DNA of 64,000 nt, taken from Bacteroidetes bacterium UBA7674. Lineage in GTDB: Bacteria; Bacteroidota; Bacteroidia; Chitinophagales; Chitinophagaceae. Both the position numbers and the translations under genes were made by a program. The stretch covers positions 248,001 through 312,000 of the forward strand of contig DLHG01000001.1 in assembly GCA_002483105.1 (NCBI GenBank). The letters are read 5' to 3'. This document shows positions 22,101 through 28,219 of this stretch, piece by piece. Position 1 is the first letter of the stretch. Every line of letters starts with the position of its first letter. Below the pieces are notes generated by a model. That model searched no databases, was not told the DNA's origin, and saw nothing but the letters and a program-made list of their open reading frames with translations.

Positions 22101-22612
22101 CCCGAATTATTGATATTTCTCAAACTCACTTTAACTCTGTAGAAACCCTCAAGGTCAGGTACTACGGTTGCTATAAGGGTATTGTCGCCAAATTTGTTCT
22201 CATATAAATGCAATGTGACATTTGCAGCAGGCACACCATTTAAATCTGTTACAAAACCTTCAACTTGCAAAAACGTATTGGCTGAAACCGCCTTTGCAGG
22301 ATCTGGTACCGCGATATCATACTTATTTTCATTTAGAACGATCTCAATTCCTTCACCCTTTGGCGCTACAACAGGATCTGGAATTAGTTTCCCATTTGAG
22401 TATATTTTGTAACTTGGGGTTATAGTATCATCTCCAATTAATGCCCCTAAAGGATCCGGCACGATAAAACTGAACGCCCCAACTTTATTAGCTGTCACGC
22501 TGGAAATTAAACCATAGGCATCGCCCCCATCCCACAACTCAATAAGTACATCCGAAGCTGGAAGACGACTTTCGGCAAAGACAACATGTCCATTAATAAT
22601 AACTTGTGCCAT
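13181..22612 (-). CDS. Tc toxin TcA-like subunit (pore/translocation component)
   Basis: 3143 residues. Two predicted transthyretin/CarboxypepD_reg-like beta-sandwiches occupy about 1-100 and 115-215, an unusual N-terminal addition. A VRP1-type region is marked by CACEQC and LSLYSPAAYYTDILHF near residue 680. A neuraminidase-like/ABC-toxin region is marked by YRIWEANRKVFLYPENWIEP near 1640-1660. Long charged helices (about 2450-2720) match the alpha-helical pore domain. The C-terminal TcB-binding region includes FRRIKSISVSLPCITGPY near 2870. In known systems TcA forms a pentameric bell that binds target cells and injects the TcC fragment. There is no signal peptide. It is first in an operon with the TcB-TcC fusion and the small membrane protein. 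The frame is unbroken across 9.4 kb, so the gene is intact. Confidence 0.93.
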   Translation of the reverse strand: MAQVIINGHVVFAESRLPASDVLIELWDGGDAYGLISSVTANKVGAFSFIVPDPLGALIGDDTITPSYKIYSNGKLIPDPVVAPKGEGIEIVLNENKYDIAVPDPAKAVSANTFLQVEGFVTDLNGVPAANVTLHLYENKFGDNTLIATVVPDLEGFYRVKVSLRNINNSGLVKNRSFHIEVEDAGSAVVLVSRDLYIPTRNDVIKENLKIESKEYSTSPIYEVLRGRVSSVLGATMSFEDFAESIDFSQNEGDSDGRLSYIAATTGYNISSLKEIIKAYHFSEESGIPHDLLFALVRTNNIYINPLYALSEDQLRLTVQTAMDENVIVTYGEAEIDDFILAVKDWQVSATNDTPILDEDYSIGTVINNIFGGATAESDTIDFLTRYNSKEYEDINDFWEEYITYDAVKAEKAKRGLKIAGIAGFQPKIISHLMGVTTGGIHVMAEWTEAEWITLIDTVCDATSPRELCVPKSIIGDSDDQEAIIELYARKLKSLSQDMFPLTALKVKMSDSETGPLLIEDNELRPQVISFIGDNPDFDLRIHSIYDITEESEWDTRKVDDLEGVQQALAPFQRLLRVVGGHPDAAAAMKMDGIDSATAMMEMPQAAFAAKYANSMGGSQQAFAAYANGATVATYASNQFVNILQQWNSNSYPVFPWGGQTVGPHADPNLATLFGNMNYCACEQCLSLYSPAAYYTDILHFIKPNVPIASLTALTNELKRRRPDLMEIDLTCKNTNTPVPYIDLVIELLERLVINLSGGAPPFVPLSYQTNGTAKELAAYPEHVYKVVLGGLNYNWEYQDYEGYKVVYDPNATINNLTKALYPFNLPFNMGLEESRTYLGHMGAARYQLLKIFKPFNVGMSTGIDDADIFCEWLGISTLAGSIITNTHVDSTANRHKFYGFASASVTNYLDPSDSSVLLSGNWMDLLVGRMDIMTHQLRISYKDFLQFLTTDFLNKRVAGVRQITVTSTDVTQPDTCDLKKLKLDFVGGSTARTTFLDKLHRMIRFWHTGKFSIEDLDKLFTSANVTVLNAADFLVLGRIVQAAERLRISFKDVTGWWGNVDIHRYVDYGDDNLREYPSVYDMSFNNRAVINTPLPEFTDPNNITVVYEGYTAQIAASLGIKEEELFLILEYMNIDQQTDVVTLPVLSRIHSLSKVSKSIKVSMRDILTISFMMGIDIPEINTAYTIDERLNHLGTILDAVDSLTTSPFSVDEVVFLVQDYKEAFTFPPVVMQTFYESLRNELNKFPKYSSDVSALDNLTNIIYQFFSKEFKVPSSWVATIIENSMQTEDLVVETLLSDDFYSNTDVITLDGNTLPGGMYDILYSSYWLFYKVISIANKLKLNNYEFVYLYVNAQEVIGFDYTSLPIPYPPYTPSGTPNTSLFRGMLQLARWIDVKNKMSFVDDDLVRLLEAAKDLDPAPFVTASDPAGYQLALNNKFAAWKSIVNREEWGTMLDDLIGSTVTVVTWSPQPAGLLNAKFPKDYLPNFLDSIVHFWNIIKAVSWCQRTGLKPVTLTNALNRGLTLNDAHQVLLAAKAKHTEEGWLTVAKPLRDVLRMKQRDALVNFLLAYPTQTAARRWRNENDLFAYLLIDVEMEPCMATSRIKQAISSVQLYIDRVLLGLEFSNGNPASPIHIDDPSLLFQWKQWRKWYRIWEANRKVFLYPENWIEPDLRDNKSVFFEEMETKLMEGDVTVGAVEAAMSEYLLKLKDVAKLEPVGSVDARDSVTGKIINHAFARTYGEPHQFYYRRLVEYEWTPWERVEVEIKSKHISPMVMLNRLYLFWFTFREKKVPANQATINNIWANQGNNNNYNSPWFYNDLNRVNDDTPNDVQNNTYPSNSPYVTQIEITLNWSEYKDGKWQEHKVGADKMNLDINPLVQSYMAEIFDSSHNNAFPVWMGTSVKPYYNFLSKNRSLNVTELIISKIFPYAVVLENGGAAILVQFYNRFFNNGTEVGHNIHTFEFSPFSQQASVWRNIYAGVTFVYPGNTSYMDNKLVYNPHLAQGLQPDKLYVDNHKNFLTNNYVYIEEKTWTNFNNKERTTSAKILNASPNGAYKLTARQNARRNLIEDHFFYEDDRNIFFVRAVEPKTFPNSNSTVSLASAGQNAAINYLPGSTVNTVYGNDIHITNYYTGAQSALKYFFQVFYHADVDNFIKAMNSGGMDGFMNLANQDDQTDTLQFVSKYQPAPIVYNSYPSDKVDFDFVGAYSSYNWELFFHTPLMIAQRLMDNQQFSDAQKWFHYIFDPTSNVDANNNITGSKQRFWKFKPFYNIAGTTVQTLTDLLIEINNNSPNALIQVHQWENNPFKPHAIARIRILAYMKNVVMKYLDNLIAWGDQLYKRDTIESINEATQMYIIAANILGEKPQEVPKRAETGPRTFTELDAAGLDAFSNALVAVENYIDPNSGPLVYLTQSYPPGYIPPKGAYRPIKMFYFCLPNNPKLLAYWDTVADRLFKIRNCMNITGQVRQLPLFEPPIDPALLVRAAAAGLDISSVLNDLSTPPMPYKFLYMLQKANEICNDVKGLGSALLSALEKKDAEAMALLRSGLEITLLETITSVKKTAIDEASANIEALHKSKDVVQTRYNYYSSRPYKISREEEHIRLLKESSKHQARAGNFNAIGAVLSIIPEINIQAPFALGPSFGGRELSALMSALSARQSVKATIKNTEASNALTEAGYIRRMDDWRFQAESALKEMVQIDKQIIASEIRKNMAEKELKNHEVQIANAKEMDEYMRSKYTNQELYNWMITQISTSYFQAYQLAFDIAKRAEKCLMYELPLMDVPGTGFIRFGYWDSLRKGLLSGEKLQYDLRKIEIAYLESNTRELELTKHVSLALEDPMQLLALRETGSCSIVCDDMLFDLDYPGHYFRRIKSISVSLPCITGPYTTIAAQLSQSGAEIKDPIGDPITVVSTNAQIFTSSAQNDSGTFELNFKDERYLPFEGQGAICTWLLTLVGEEVLRQFDYSTISDVILHIKYTARYDSSKESTTKAELQDALSTNGVELQRYFSLKHEFANEWFAYSNAVQANDPDARMVISLDEQRFPFLANNKTINVTEAYVQARVKPSSVAGSYDMGFSSTPAGTISYSPMGGTPLNVTAAMPITIEPDATEGFAIALKDVTNILLPVAGDMDAVFDDAYLVLTYTLED

Positions 22613-23017
22613 AAATTCTGATTAAATTATTTAGAAAATATATTTGTTGGGAAATTGTAAATTCTGGAACTTCTAAGTATCAGAAGCAGAGGAGGAGCTT
22701 TGATAAGGTTATTCATAAGTCAATAGGGTTTAAAAAAATATTAGCAGAACAATTCTTGTTTAAATAAAACAAGACAACGATTAAAATTATTGCAAGGTTA
22801 CCGACACGGTGTTCGTTAATTGAGGTAAAAAATCCCCCATTTATTATTTTGAATAATCAGAATATTGACTTATAATCTTAGTAAGCTATAATGAATCCCC
22901 CCACTTGGGAATGCTTTGTTCTTTTAAAACAAAAGAATTAGCTTAAAAAAACGTCGTAAAAAAGAAAGATTGTAAAGTGAGCATGTCATATGCATAGGTT
23001 TATTGTTCAAAATAAAA
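22613..23017. other. Intergenic region upstream of the Tc operon, no gene seen
   Basis: About 405 AT-rich bases between the TcA start and the integrase remnant. I found no credible reading frame and no exact TAnnTTTG promoter box on the minus strand. The Tc promoter must lie here or further upstream but cannot be placed. No continuation of the integrase was found in any frame. Confidence 0.5.
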
Positions 23018-23359
23018 TTAAGATGGAACTGGGGAGTTACAATAAAATTGTGGATAAGAATGCTGTTTTACAAATTGGCCGCGTTCATTTGGTGTTAAGG
23101 ATTCAGCTTTTTCTATAAGAGTCTGAATCACCTTTCGTAATCGCGATAGATCGTCGTTCAGCTTGTCAAAATCGCCTAAGTCCGGAGGAAGGCTTTTAGA
23201 AATTAATTGTCTTTGGGCGCTCCAATACTGTTGGGAAATCACAATCCCCGTTTTCAGTAATATTCTATTGGTAGAACTGAAACAGTACTGAAAGTTGATG
23301 GCATTCTTACCATCCTTGCGCGTGGCTTTGCTAATGATAGCTTTGACTGGATACAACAT
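23018..23359 (-). pseudogene. Truncated tyrosine recombinase (integrase), arm-binding N-terminus only
   Basis: 113 residues. The N-terminal part (FQYCFSSTNRILLKTGIVIS and QQYWSAQRQLIS) matches the Arm DNA-binding domain of Bacteroidota phage/ICE-type integrases, and the following Lys/Glu-rich helix resembles the start of the SAM-like core-binding region. Full-length members have about 370-450 residues; here the frame ends after 113, and no catalytic domain (R..HxxR..Y) is present downstream. It starts 157 bases from the 3' end of tRNA-Lys and points away from it, the arrangement of an integrase at the tRNA end of an integrated island. Probably a decayed remnant. Confidence 0.7.
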
Positions 23360-23474
23360 AATTTGTCGATTTTTTGTCGATTAATAATGTGTAAACCCAA
23401 GTAAAGGTAGGAAGCAGTATCCGAAGGCTCCTGTTATAAATCCCCTAAAATCAACGCTTTAATGTAAACCTGCG

Positions 23475-23513
23475 TAAAAACAAGTAAGGGTTACATTACT
23501 GTAACCCTTACTT
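23475..23513 (-). terminator. Rho-independent terminator of tRNA-Lys
   Basis: A 13-bp perfect stem (AAGTAAGGGTTAC with its complement) around ATTACT is followed on the minus strand by a T run. It begins a few bases past the tRNA 3' end. Confidence 0.85.
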
Positions 23514-23516
23514 CTG

Positions 23517-23589
23517 TGATCCCGTTGGGACTCGAACCCAAGACCCATACATTAAAAGTGTATTGCTCTACCAACTGAGCTACAGGATC
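23517..23589 (-). tRNA. tRNA-Lys(TTT)
   Basis: A 73-base cloverleaf on the minus strand. The acceptor stem pairs GATCCTG with CGGGATC and the discriminator is A. The D-arm reads GCTCAGTTGGTAGAGC. The anticodon stem pairs ATACA with TGTAT around loop CTTTTAA, so the anticodon is TTT. The T-arm is TTGGGTTCGAGTCCCAA. CCA is not encoded. A matching promoter lies upstream and a terminator downstream. Its 3' end faces the integrase remnant. Confidence 0.97.
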
Positions 23590-23620
23590 AATCACACCCT
23601 ATTCCTTTCAGAACGGGACG

Positions 23621-23649
23621 CAAAGATAAGCATATCCGCTTTTTTACAA
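23621..23649 (-). promoter_or_regulatory. Bacteroidota-type promoter of tRNA-Lys
   Basis: On the minus strand, TTG (23649-23647), 18 bases, then TATCTTTG (23628-23621), matching the TTG/TAnnTTTG consensus of the Bacteroidota primary sigma factor. The -7 box lies about 30 bases upstream of the mature tRNA 5' end. Confidence 0.72.
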
Positions 23650-23782
23650 AAGATTTTCCAATAGTTTTTCCCTTTTTCTTTAAACCCCTTTACTGTAAAG
23701 GCTTTGCTGTTGTATTTATATTTTTTTCAAGCACCTTTTTACCCTGATATTAAATAAATTGCAGCAACAAACACACTTTCTC

Positions 23783-24205
23783 ATGCCTGAGATCAAGACC
23801 AAAGAGACTGAAGTAAACCCTGTAGATTTCATCAAATCCTTCGCAACAGGGCAAAAGCAGGAAGATGCCTTCACGCTCCTGGAAATGATGAAGAAGATTA
23901 CTAAGGAAGAGCCCAAGATGTGGGGGCCGTCTATTATTGGTTTTGGCAGTTACTCATACAAATATGACAGCGGCCATGGCGGCCAAATGTGCAGGCTGGG
24001 TTACTCACCCCGCAAAGCAGCCCTGACACTTTATGTACTGACGGGCGCTGATGGCGAGGAAGCACTTATTGACCAACTTGGCAAATGTAAAACCAGCAAA
24101 GGCTGTCTCTATATCAACAAACTATCCGATGTGCATCTACCAGTCCTGGAGAAGCTGATAAAGCTGTCCTTAAAAGAAATGAACAAACGCTACCCCGATA
24201 AGTAA
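23783..24205 (+). CDS. DUF1801 domain protein
   Basis: 140 residues. Recognised by the pattern of small DUF1801 (YdhG-like) proteins: an early VDFIKSF helix, then MWGPSIIGFGSYSYKYDSGHGG and LGYSPRKAALTLYVL. The biochemical function of the family is not established. No signal peptide, so cytoplasmic. I chose the ATG at 23783 (MPEIKTKE) over a frame extension to 23759 because conservation in such proteins begins near here. It converges on the small secreted protein at 24209 with only a few bases between the stops. It is the first ordinary gene to the right of the tRNA and thus probably outside the accessory region. Confidence 0.82.
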   Translation: MPEIKTKETEVNPVDFIKSFATGQKQEDAFTLLEMMKKITKEEPKMWGPSIIGFGSYSYKYDSGHGGQMCRLGYSPRKAALTLYVLTGADGEEALIDQLGKCKTSKGCLYINKLSDVHLPVLEKLIKLSLKEMNKRYPDK

Positions 24206-24208
24206 TAA

Positions 24209-24718
24209 CTACGGCGTAAACGTTAGTATCCAGTAGCCGGGGCGATAATCATCGGGAATTAAAGAATAGTGGTAGTCGCGATCCTCGTAAACGAAGTCGA
24301 AACTATCCCCACGATAGACATCCAGTTCATCGGGTTTTGCCTTTGCACCAAACAAGTAATTGTATATCTGCGTAATGGTATTTATATCCGCTGTTATCCT
24401 TTGTGAAAAAATAGAGGGCTTAGGCCTGCCTGTACTGTCCTTACCATTGAAGCGATAGGTGTAATCGATCTTTAGTATTGAAGTATTAGGATGCTCGTAC
24501 AGGTATTTTATTTCAGTCCCTCCGTCATGGGGATTATCTACAAACTTCACTACATATCCCGGAATACAATTCCTGATGAGTGTTTCATTAAATGCTGCAG
24601 CTCCGCTCAGGCTTGTATCCAGCCCCAGCAGTTTTACCCTTACCAGTCCGTCATCGCTTATCTGCGCTTGTACACCATTTGCACACAGTATTATCAGTAG
24701 TGTAATAATATATCTCAT
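24209..24718 (-). CDS. Secreted protein of unknown function
   Basis: 169 residues from the ATG at 24718, which begins a clear signal peptide (MRYIITLLIILC, ending in VQAQ). The longer frame to 24826 adds 36 unlikely residues before it. The mature part is rich in Asp, Tyr and Phe with beta-strand character and has one Cys. I recognise no family. It is a single gene, convergent with the DUF1801 gene. Upstream lie about 550 bases without a credible gene, holding a periodic repeat array. Confidence 0.68.
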   Translation of the reverse strand: MRYIITLLIILCANGVQAQISDDGLVRVKLLGLDTSLSGAAAFNETLIRNCIPGYVVKFVDNPHDGGTEIKYLYEHPNTSILKIDYTYRFNGKDSTGRPKPSIFSQRITADINTITQIYNYLFGAKAKPDELDVYRGDSFDFVYEDRDYHYSLIPDDYRPGYWILTFTP

Positions 24719-24868
24719 CACTTGCCTTTTGGTACCGGGTAAAGTTATGAAAAATGAAGTAATCGGCTTAGTTGTGCCGTATTGTGCCAGATCTATATTC
24801 AAAAGTAAACTCTGATGCGATGGCATTATACTGAATCGGCCATGGGAGCGGCTTTCAAAATTCCAAAC

Positions 24869-24977
24869 TACCGTTTTACTACCGCTTGGGTAAATGATAC
24901 TACCGCTTTGGGTAAAGAAAAGTAAACCAAATTACCGTCAAAAGTAAATTTTGCTACCGCCAAAAGTAAATCGTAAA
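24869..24977. repeat. 22-bp periodic TACCG...GTAAA repeat array
   Basis: TACCG occurs at 24869, 24880, 24901, 24933 and 24955. GTAAA occurs at 24890, 24912, 24922, 24944, 24966 and 24973. Most successive copies lie 21-22 bases apart, giving a unit TACCG-N5/6-GTAAA-N6. The array lies in a 550-base stretch (24719-25267) with no credible gene. It resembles the repeated transposase-binding sites at the ends of IS21-like elements, but no transposase is present. Confidence 0.7.
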
Positions 24978-25267
24978 GTGGTGATGTGCAGGTATGTTTC
25001 ACGACAAGTTTACATAGTCAAAGAGCAATGTTAAAGATACGAAGATGTGGTGGGTGATTTGGATTTTGTGGATAAGATAATGGGTGATGTTGTACTGCGG
25101 GTCAGAGCCCCTTTTCTTAGTTAGACACAGGAGCCGTGCCCAATGAAAAGTTGTTCGGGCCGGCGCTGTGCTAACTCCTGCGCCAGTGGTAAGTCTATTT
25201 AGCTGTTGGTTCATTAATTGAAGATTTCTTTTTGGTATTCACATCCCGCACTACTAGCTTTGTGTTA

Positions 25268-25642
25268 GTGAAAAAGAGTATAGCCATAATTGTTTCCTTG
25301 TGCCTCGTGTTTCAATGCGCGGTGCAGCTGGGCATTGTGGGTTTATACCAACTGAACAAAAGCTATATCGCTAAAAACCTTTGCGAGAACAGGGCTAAAC
25401 CCAAAATGAAGTGCAATGGTAAGTGCCACCTGAAGAAGCAATTGAAAAAAGCCAGTCAGCAACAGGAAAAGGACAGCAAGCAGGGACAGGAAGAAGTAGC
25501 TGTAGCCACTGTGTTTGTGCTACCTGCACAATGGCAACCCGCTCCACATTATTTCGGTAATTCTATTACACATACATCTTCTTATACAGCGCCGGAAGGG
25601 TTCTCTTTCTCAGCTGATATTTTCCATCCACCACAGGTGTAG
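25268..25642 (+). CDS. Cys-containing single-pass membrane protein of a probable metal-handling cluster
   Basis: About 124 residues if started at the GTG at 25268, which begins VKKSIAIIVSLCLVFQC, a membrane anchor or signal. The frame can be extended upstream to a TTG at 25232; there is no ATG. After the hydrophobic segment come NLCENRAKPKMKCNGKC and a Lys/Gln-rich helix, then a His/Phe-containing C-terminus. Cysteine pairs plus histidines suggest metal or redox chemistry, but no catalytic motif is known to me. It opens the rightward cluster of secreted proteins that includes MbnP and a YHS protein. Confidence 0.68.
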   Translation: MKKSIAIIVSLCLVFQCAVQLGIVGLYQLNKSYIAKNLCENRAKPKMKCNGKCHLKKQLKKASQQQEKDSKQGQEEVAVATVFVLPAQWQPAPHYFGNSITHTSSYTAPEGFSFSADIFHPPQV

Positions 25643-25739
25643 TTCCATGCGCGAGTTTTTACGCGAGCCTACATCTCCTACCCACTTCCAAGGGGAATTA
25701 CGTGGGAGTATCATTCATTTACCGATTTAATATTTCAGC

Positions 25740-26654
25740 ATGAAGTATATACTCATGCCTGTGCTTGCAATACTGCTATGTGCAAAGGCTGTTGCCTGCG
25801 ACGTATGCGGTGGCTCGCAGGGCAGCTACCTGGGCATATTGCCGAGGTATAATAGTCATTTCGTGGGGCTGAGTTTTCAATACCAGCAGTTCACCAGTAC
25901 ACATCCTGTAATGGCAAGCGAAAAAAAGCCTGTGCAGTCACAAAACTTTGTGCGTAGTGTCACTGCATGGGGTAGGTTTTATCCCCTGAAGCGACTACAG
26001 CTATTCGCTTTTGCTCCCTATAGCTACAATAGTGCCGTAGAGCCTACACAGACCGTGCTGATGAATGGCATAGGCGATATAAGGGTGGTAGCCAACTACA
26101 TGCTGCTGAACACAGCAGACAGCTCTCAAAACAGAGTAAAACATACACTGCTGGCAGGCGGTGGCATAAAAGCTCCTACCGGCAGGAATGATGTCACCAA
26201 CACGGAGGGCATCATTCTCAGCAATATGCAGCCTGGAACAGGCAGTTGGGACTATACAGCCAATGTTAACTATACTTTCCGTATTGACAAGGCTGGCATT
26301 AATGGCGATGTCTCGTATAAGCTAAGTGGTGTGAACAAACGCGATTACCGCTATGGCAACAAGCTGAATGCAGGACTTACCGCTTTCTACTGGTACGATA
26401 AAGGGAAAGTATCCCTGTTGCCACAGGCCGGACTGAGATATGAACACAGCGATGTGGACTACAGCAGTTACGTGTACCGCATTCGCAATACATATAGTGG
26501 TGGCGCGCAGGCGTATGCGGTGGCAGGTGCGGGAATCTACCTGGGTAAATTCGGAATTACTGCTACAGGTAGCTTACCTGTATGGCAGCACTATGCAGGA
26601 GGGTTGGTGACGGCAAAACCACGGTTAGAAACACAGGTACAGTTCCTTTTTTAA
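25740..26654 (+). CDS. Outer-membrane transporter-like beta-barrel with N-terminal CDVCGG motif
   Basis: 304 residues. A signal peptide (about 1-19) is followed at once by CDVCGGSQG, then alternating beta strands with aromatic girdles (FVGLSFQYQQF, RFYPLKRLQLFAFAPYSY) and a C-terminal VQFLF ending in Phe, typical of an outer-membrane barrel. Similar proteins in Bacteroidota are annotated loosely as transporters and lie beside copper-related genes. The Cys pair at the mature N-terminus may bind metal. It lies 97 bases after the Cys-containing membrane gene and 26 bases before a lipoprotein. The substrate is unknown. Confidence 0.75.
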   Translation: MKYILMPVLAILLCAKAVACDVCGGSQGSYLGILPRYNSHFVGLSFQYQQFTSTHPVMASEKKPVQSQNFVRSVTAWGRFYPLKRLQLFAFAPYSYNSAVEPTQTVLMNGIGDIRVVANYMLLNTADSSQNRVKHTLLAGGGIKAPTGRNDVTNTEGIILSNMQPGTGSWDYTANVNYTFRIDKAGINGDVSYKLSGVNKRDYRYGNKLNAGLTAFYWYDKGKVSLLPQAGLRYEHSDVDYSSYVYRIRNTYSGGAQAYAVAGAGIYLGKFGITATGSLPVWQHYAGGLVTAKPRLETQVQFLF

Positions 26655-26680
26655 GTAAGAATTAAAATCCAATTAGAATA

Positions 26681-27085
26681 ATGAAAAACGTCAACAGATA
26701 TATCAAATATGGCTTAATTATTGCCTTAGGAATAGTTAGCTCTTGTAAAAGAAACGATACAACAGCCCCTGAGCCAACTATCAATATAAATATACAGTCT
26801 CCTACAGAAGGCGCTGTAGTAACCGGCGGAAATACGCTGCATATATCAGCGGAAGTTAACAGCCCTGTAGACCTGCATGGCTACGAGTGGAAGATAAGGG
26901 ATAAAGACAACGGCACAGAGATAGGAAGTGGAGAAGGCCATGTGCACGAAAAAAACTTCACCATAAACGCAGACTATACAGGCAATGTAACAAAAGTTAC
27001 CAATGCGGAACTGGAAATTACCGTAATTGTAAGTCACGATGGAGAACAGGCGAACAAAAAAGTAAACATTACGCTAAATCCTTAA
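26681..27085 (+). CDS. Small lipoprotein with Ig-like fold
   Basis: 134 residues. The lipoprotein signal ends at Cys22 in GIVSSC, followed by KRNDTT. The mature domain (IQSPTEGAVVTGGNTLHISAEV, split here as IQSPTEGAVV and TLHISAEV) looks like a bacterial Ig-like beta-sandwich, and GEGHVHEKNF supplies two closely spaced histidines. It probably sits at the periplasmic or outer-membrane face. It is 26 bases downstream of the barrel gene and 45 bases upstream of MbnP, so likely co-transcribed. Function is unknown; a structural or metal-ligand role in the cluster is inference. Confidence 0.72.
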   Translation: MKNVNRYIKYGLIIALGIVSSCKRNDTTAPEPTININIQSPTEGAVVTGGNTLHISAEVNSPVDLHGYEWKIRDKDNGTEIGSGEGHVHEKNFTINADYTGNVTKVTNAELEITVIVSHDGEQANKKVNITLNP

Positions 27086-27130
27086 TAAGGTCATTTTTTA
27101 CAAATCATTCAACACAAAAAATCATTCATA

Positions 27131-27910
27131 ATGAACAAGCTTATAAAAACAGCAACAGTATTATCATTCGCAGTTATCACAGCATTATCCTCTTGTAAAA
27201 AGAAAGAAGATCCCGTAATTATTGTAGACCCGCCAAACCCTTCGGGCTCTGTGCATATGGAGTTCTTCAATAAAGTGGGAGGGGATATGCTGATCCTTAA
27301 TACCGGTCAGTATCAGAACCAGAACGGCGATACATTCAACGTTACCAAGTTCAACTACTTCATCACTAACATAAAGCTGAACAAAGCAGATGGCACCCAG
27401 TTTACAGAAACGGAAAGCTACCACCTGCTGAAACAGTCGAATCCAAGCTCAATGACCTTTGACATAGCAGAAGTTCCGAATGGCACTTATAAGTCGGTGA
27501 CATTTATGATAGGTGTGGATAGTCTGCGGAATTCGTCAGGTGCACAGACAGGCGCGCTGGATGTGAACAATGATATGTACTGGGACTGGAACAGTGGTTA
27601 CATTATGATGAAGATGGAAGGAAGCTCAAGCAGCTCTACACAAGGTGGAGGTCTACTGCAGTTCCATATGGGCGGGTTCAGCGGTGCGAATAGTGTATTG
27701 AGAACAGTTACACTCACCTTCCCGCAAGACCTGGTGATAAACGGCAACGAGCAGCATATGCACGTAACGGCCAACCTGCTGAAAATGTTCGGTGATATAA
27801 ATATCATTGACTTCGCTACTCTTTCAGCGGTACATATGCCGGGTGCGAACGCGAAAAAAATAGCGGATAATTACCAGCAAATGTTTTCTGTAACGGCAAT
27901 TGGTGAGTAA
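27131..27910 (+). CDS. MbnP family copper-associated lipoprotein
   Basis: 259 residues. The lipobox ends at Cys22 (ITALSSC). The mature protein carries MbnP hallmarks: HMEFFNKVGG, FNYFITNIKL, a GVDSLRN stretch, and YWDWNSGYIMMKMEG. In characterised systems MbnP binds copper and is paired with MbnH, a di-heme enzyme that oxidises a Trp of MbnP. No MbnH lies in this window. A Ser-rich insert (GSSSSSTQGGG) precedes LQFHMGG, and HMHV near the end offers further potential ligands. The position in a run of secreted, Cys/His-rich proteins supports a metal role. Confidence 0.87.
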   Translation: MNKLIKTATVLSFAVITALSSCKKKEDPVIIVDPPNPSGSVHMEFFNKVGGDMLILNTGQYQNQNGDTFNVTKFNYFITNIKLNKADGTQFTETESYHLLKQSNPSSMTFDIAEVPNGTYKSVTFMIGVDSLRNSSGAQTGALDVNNDMYWDWNSGYIMMKMEGSSSSSTQGGGLLQFHMGGFSGANSVLRTVTLTFPQDLVINGNEQHMHVTANLLKMFGDINIIDFATLSAVHMPGANAKKIADNYQQMFSVTAIGE

Positions 27911-27929
27911 CTTTATACAAACGAATGAG

Positions 27930-28154
27930 ATGAAATTAGAAAGGCCATACGAATTTGTATTAACAGGTTTAGGAATCGCATTGATGCTGTTTTTATTACC
28001 CGCTATTATTAGCGCGTTCTACAGCACGCCCGCATTCTGGATGCTGCTGATAGCTGCACTATCTGTTGGGGTGATATACCTGGGTGTAGAAATGTTCATG
28101 AACGTTAAGAAGTTGAATCCTGCTACAAGTATAGTACCTGGAACAAGGAAATAA
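27930..28154 (+). CDS. Small two-helix membrane protein
   Basis: 74 residues from the ATG at 27930 (MKLERPYEF); a frame extension to 27900 overlaps the MbnP gene. Two hydrophobic helices (about 12-30 and 36-56) are joined by a short loop and followed by a basic tail. No family recognised. It follows MbnP closely in the same direction. Its function in the cluster is unknown. Confidence 0.62.
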   Translation: MKLERPYEFVLTGLGIALMLFLLPAIISAFYSTPAFWMLLIAALSVGVIYLGVEMFMNVKKLNPATSIVPGTRK

Positions 28155-28219
28155 TATTCAAAGCGTTGGCGTAATGCCAATGCTTTGATTTTAGATTGAT
28201 CACCATAAAGCAAACGAAT

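Noticed and set aside
22613..23017. Promoter for the Tc operon
   Set aside because: No exact TAnnTTTG box on the minus strand and no well-placed TTG; not called.
24999..25214. 71-codon frame on the minus strand
   Set aside because: No family pattern, low-complexity composition, and located in a repeat-bearing intergenic stretch.
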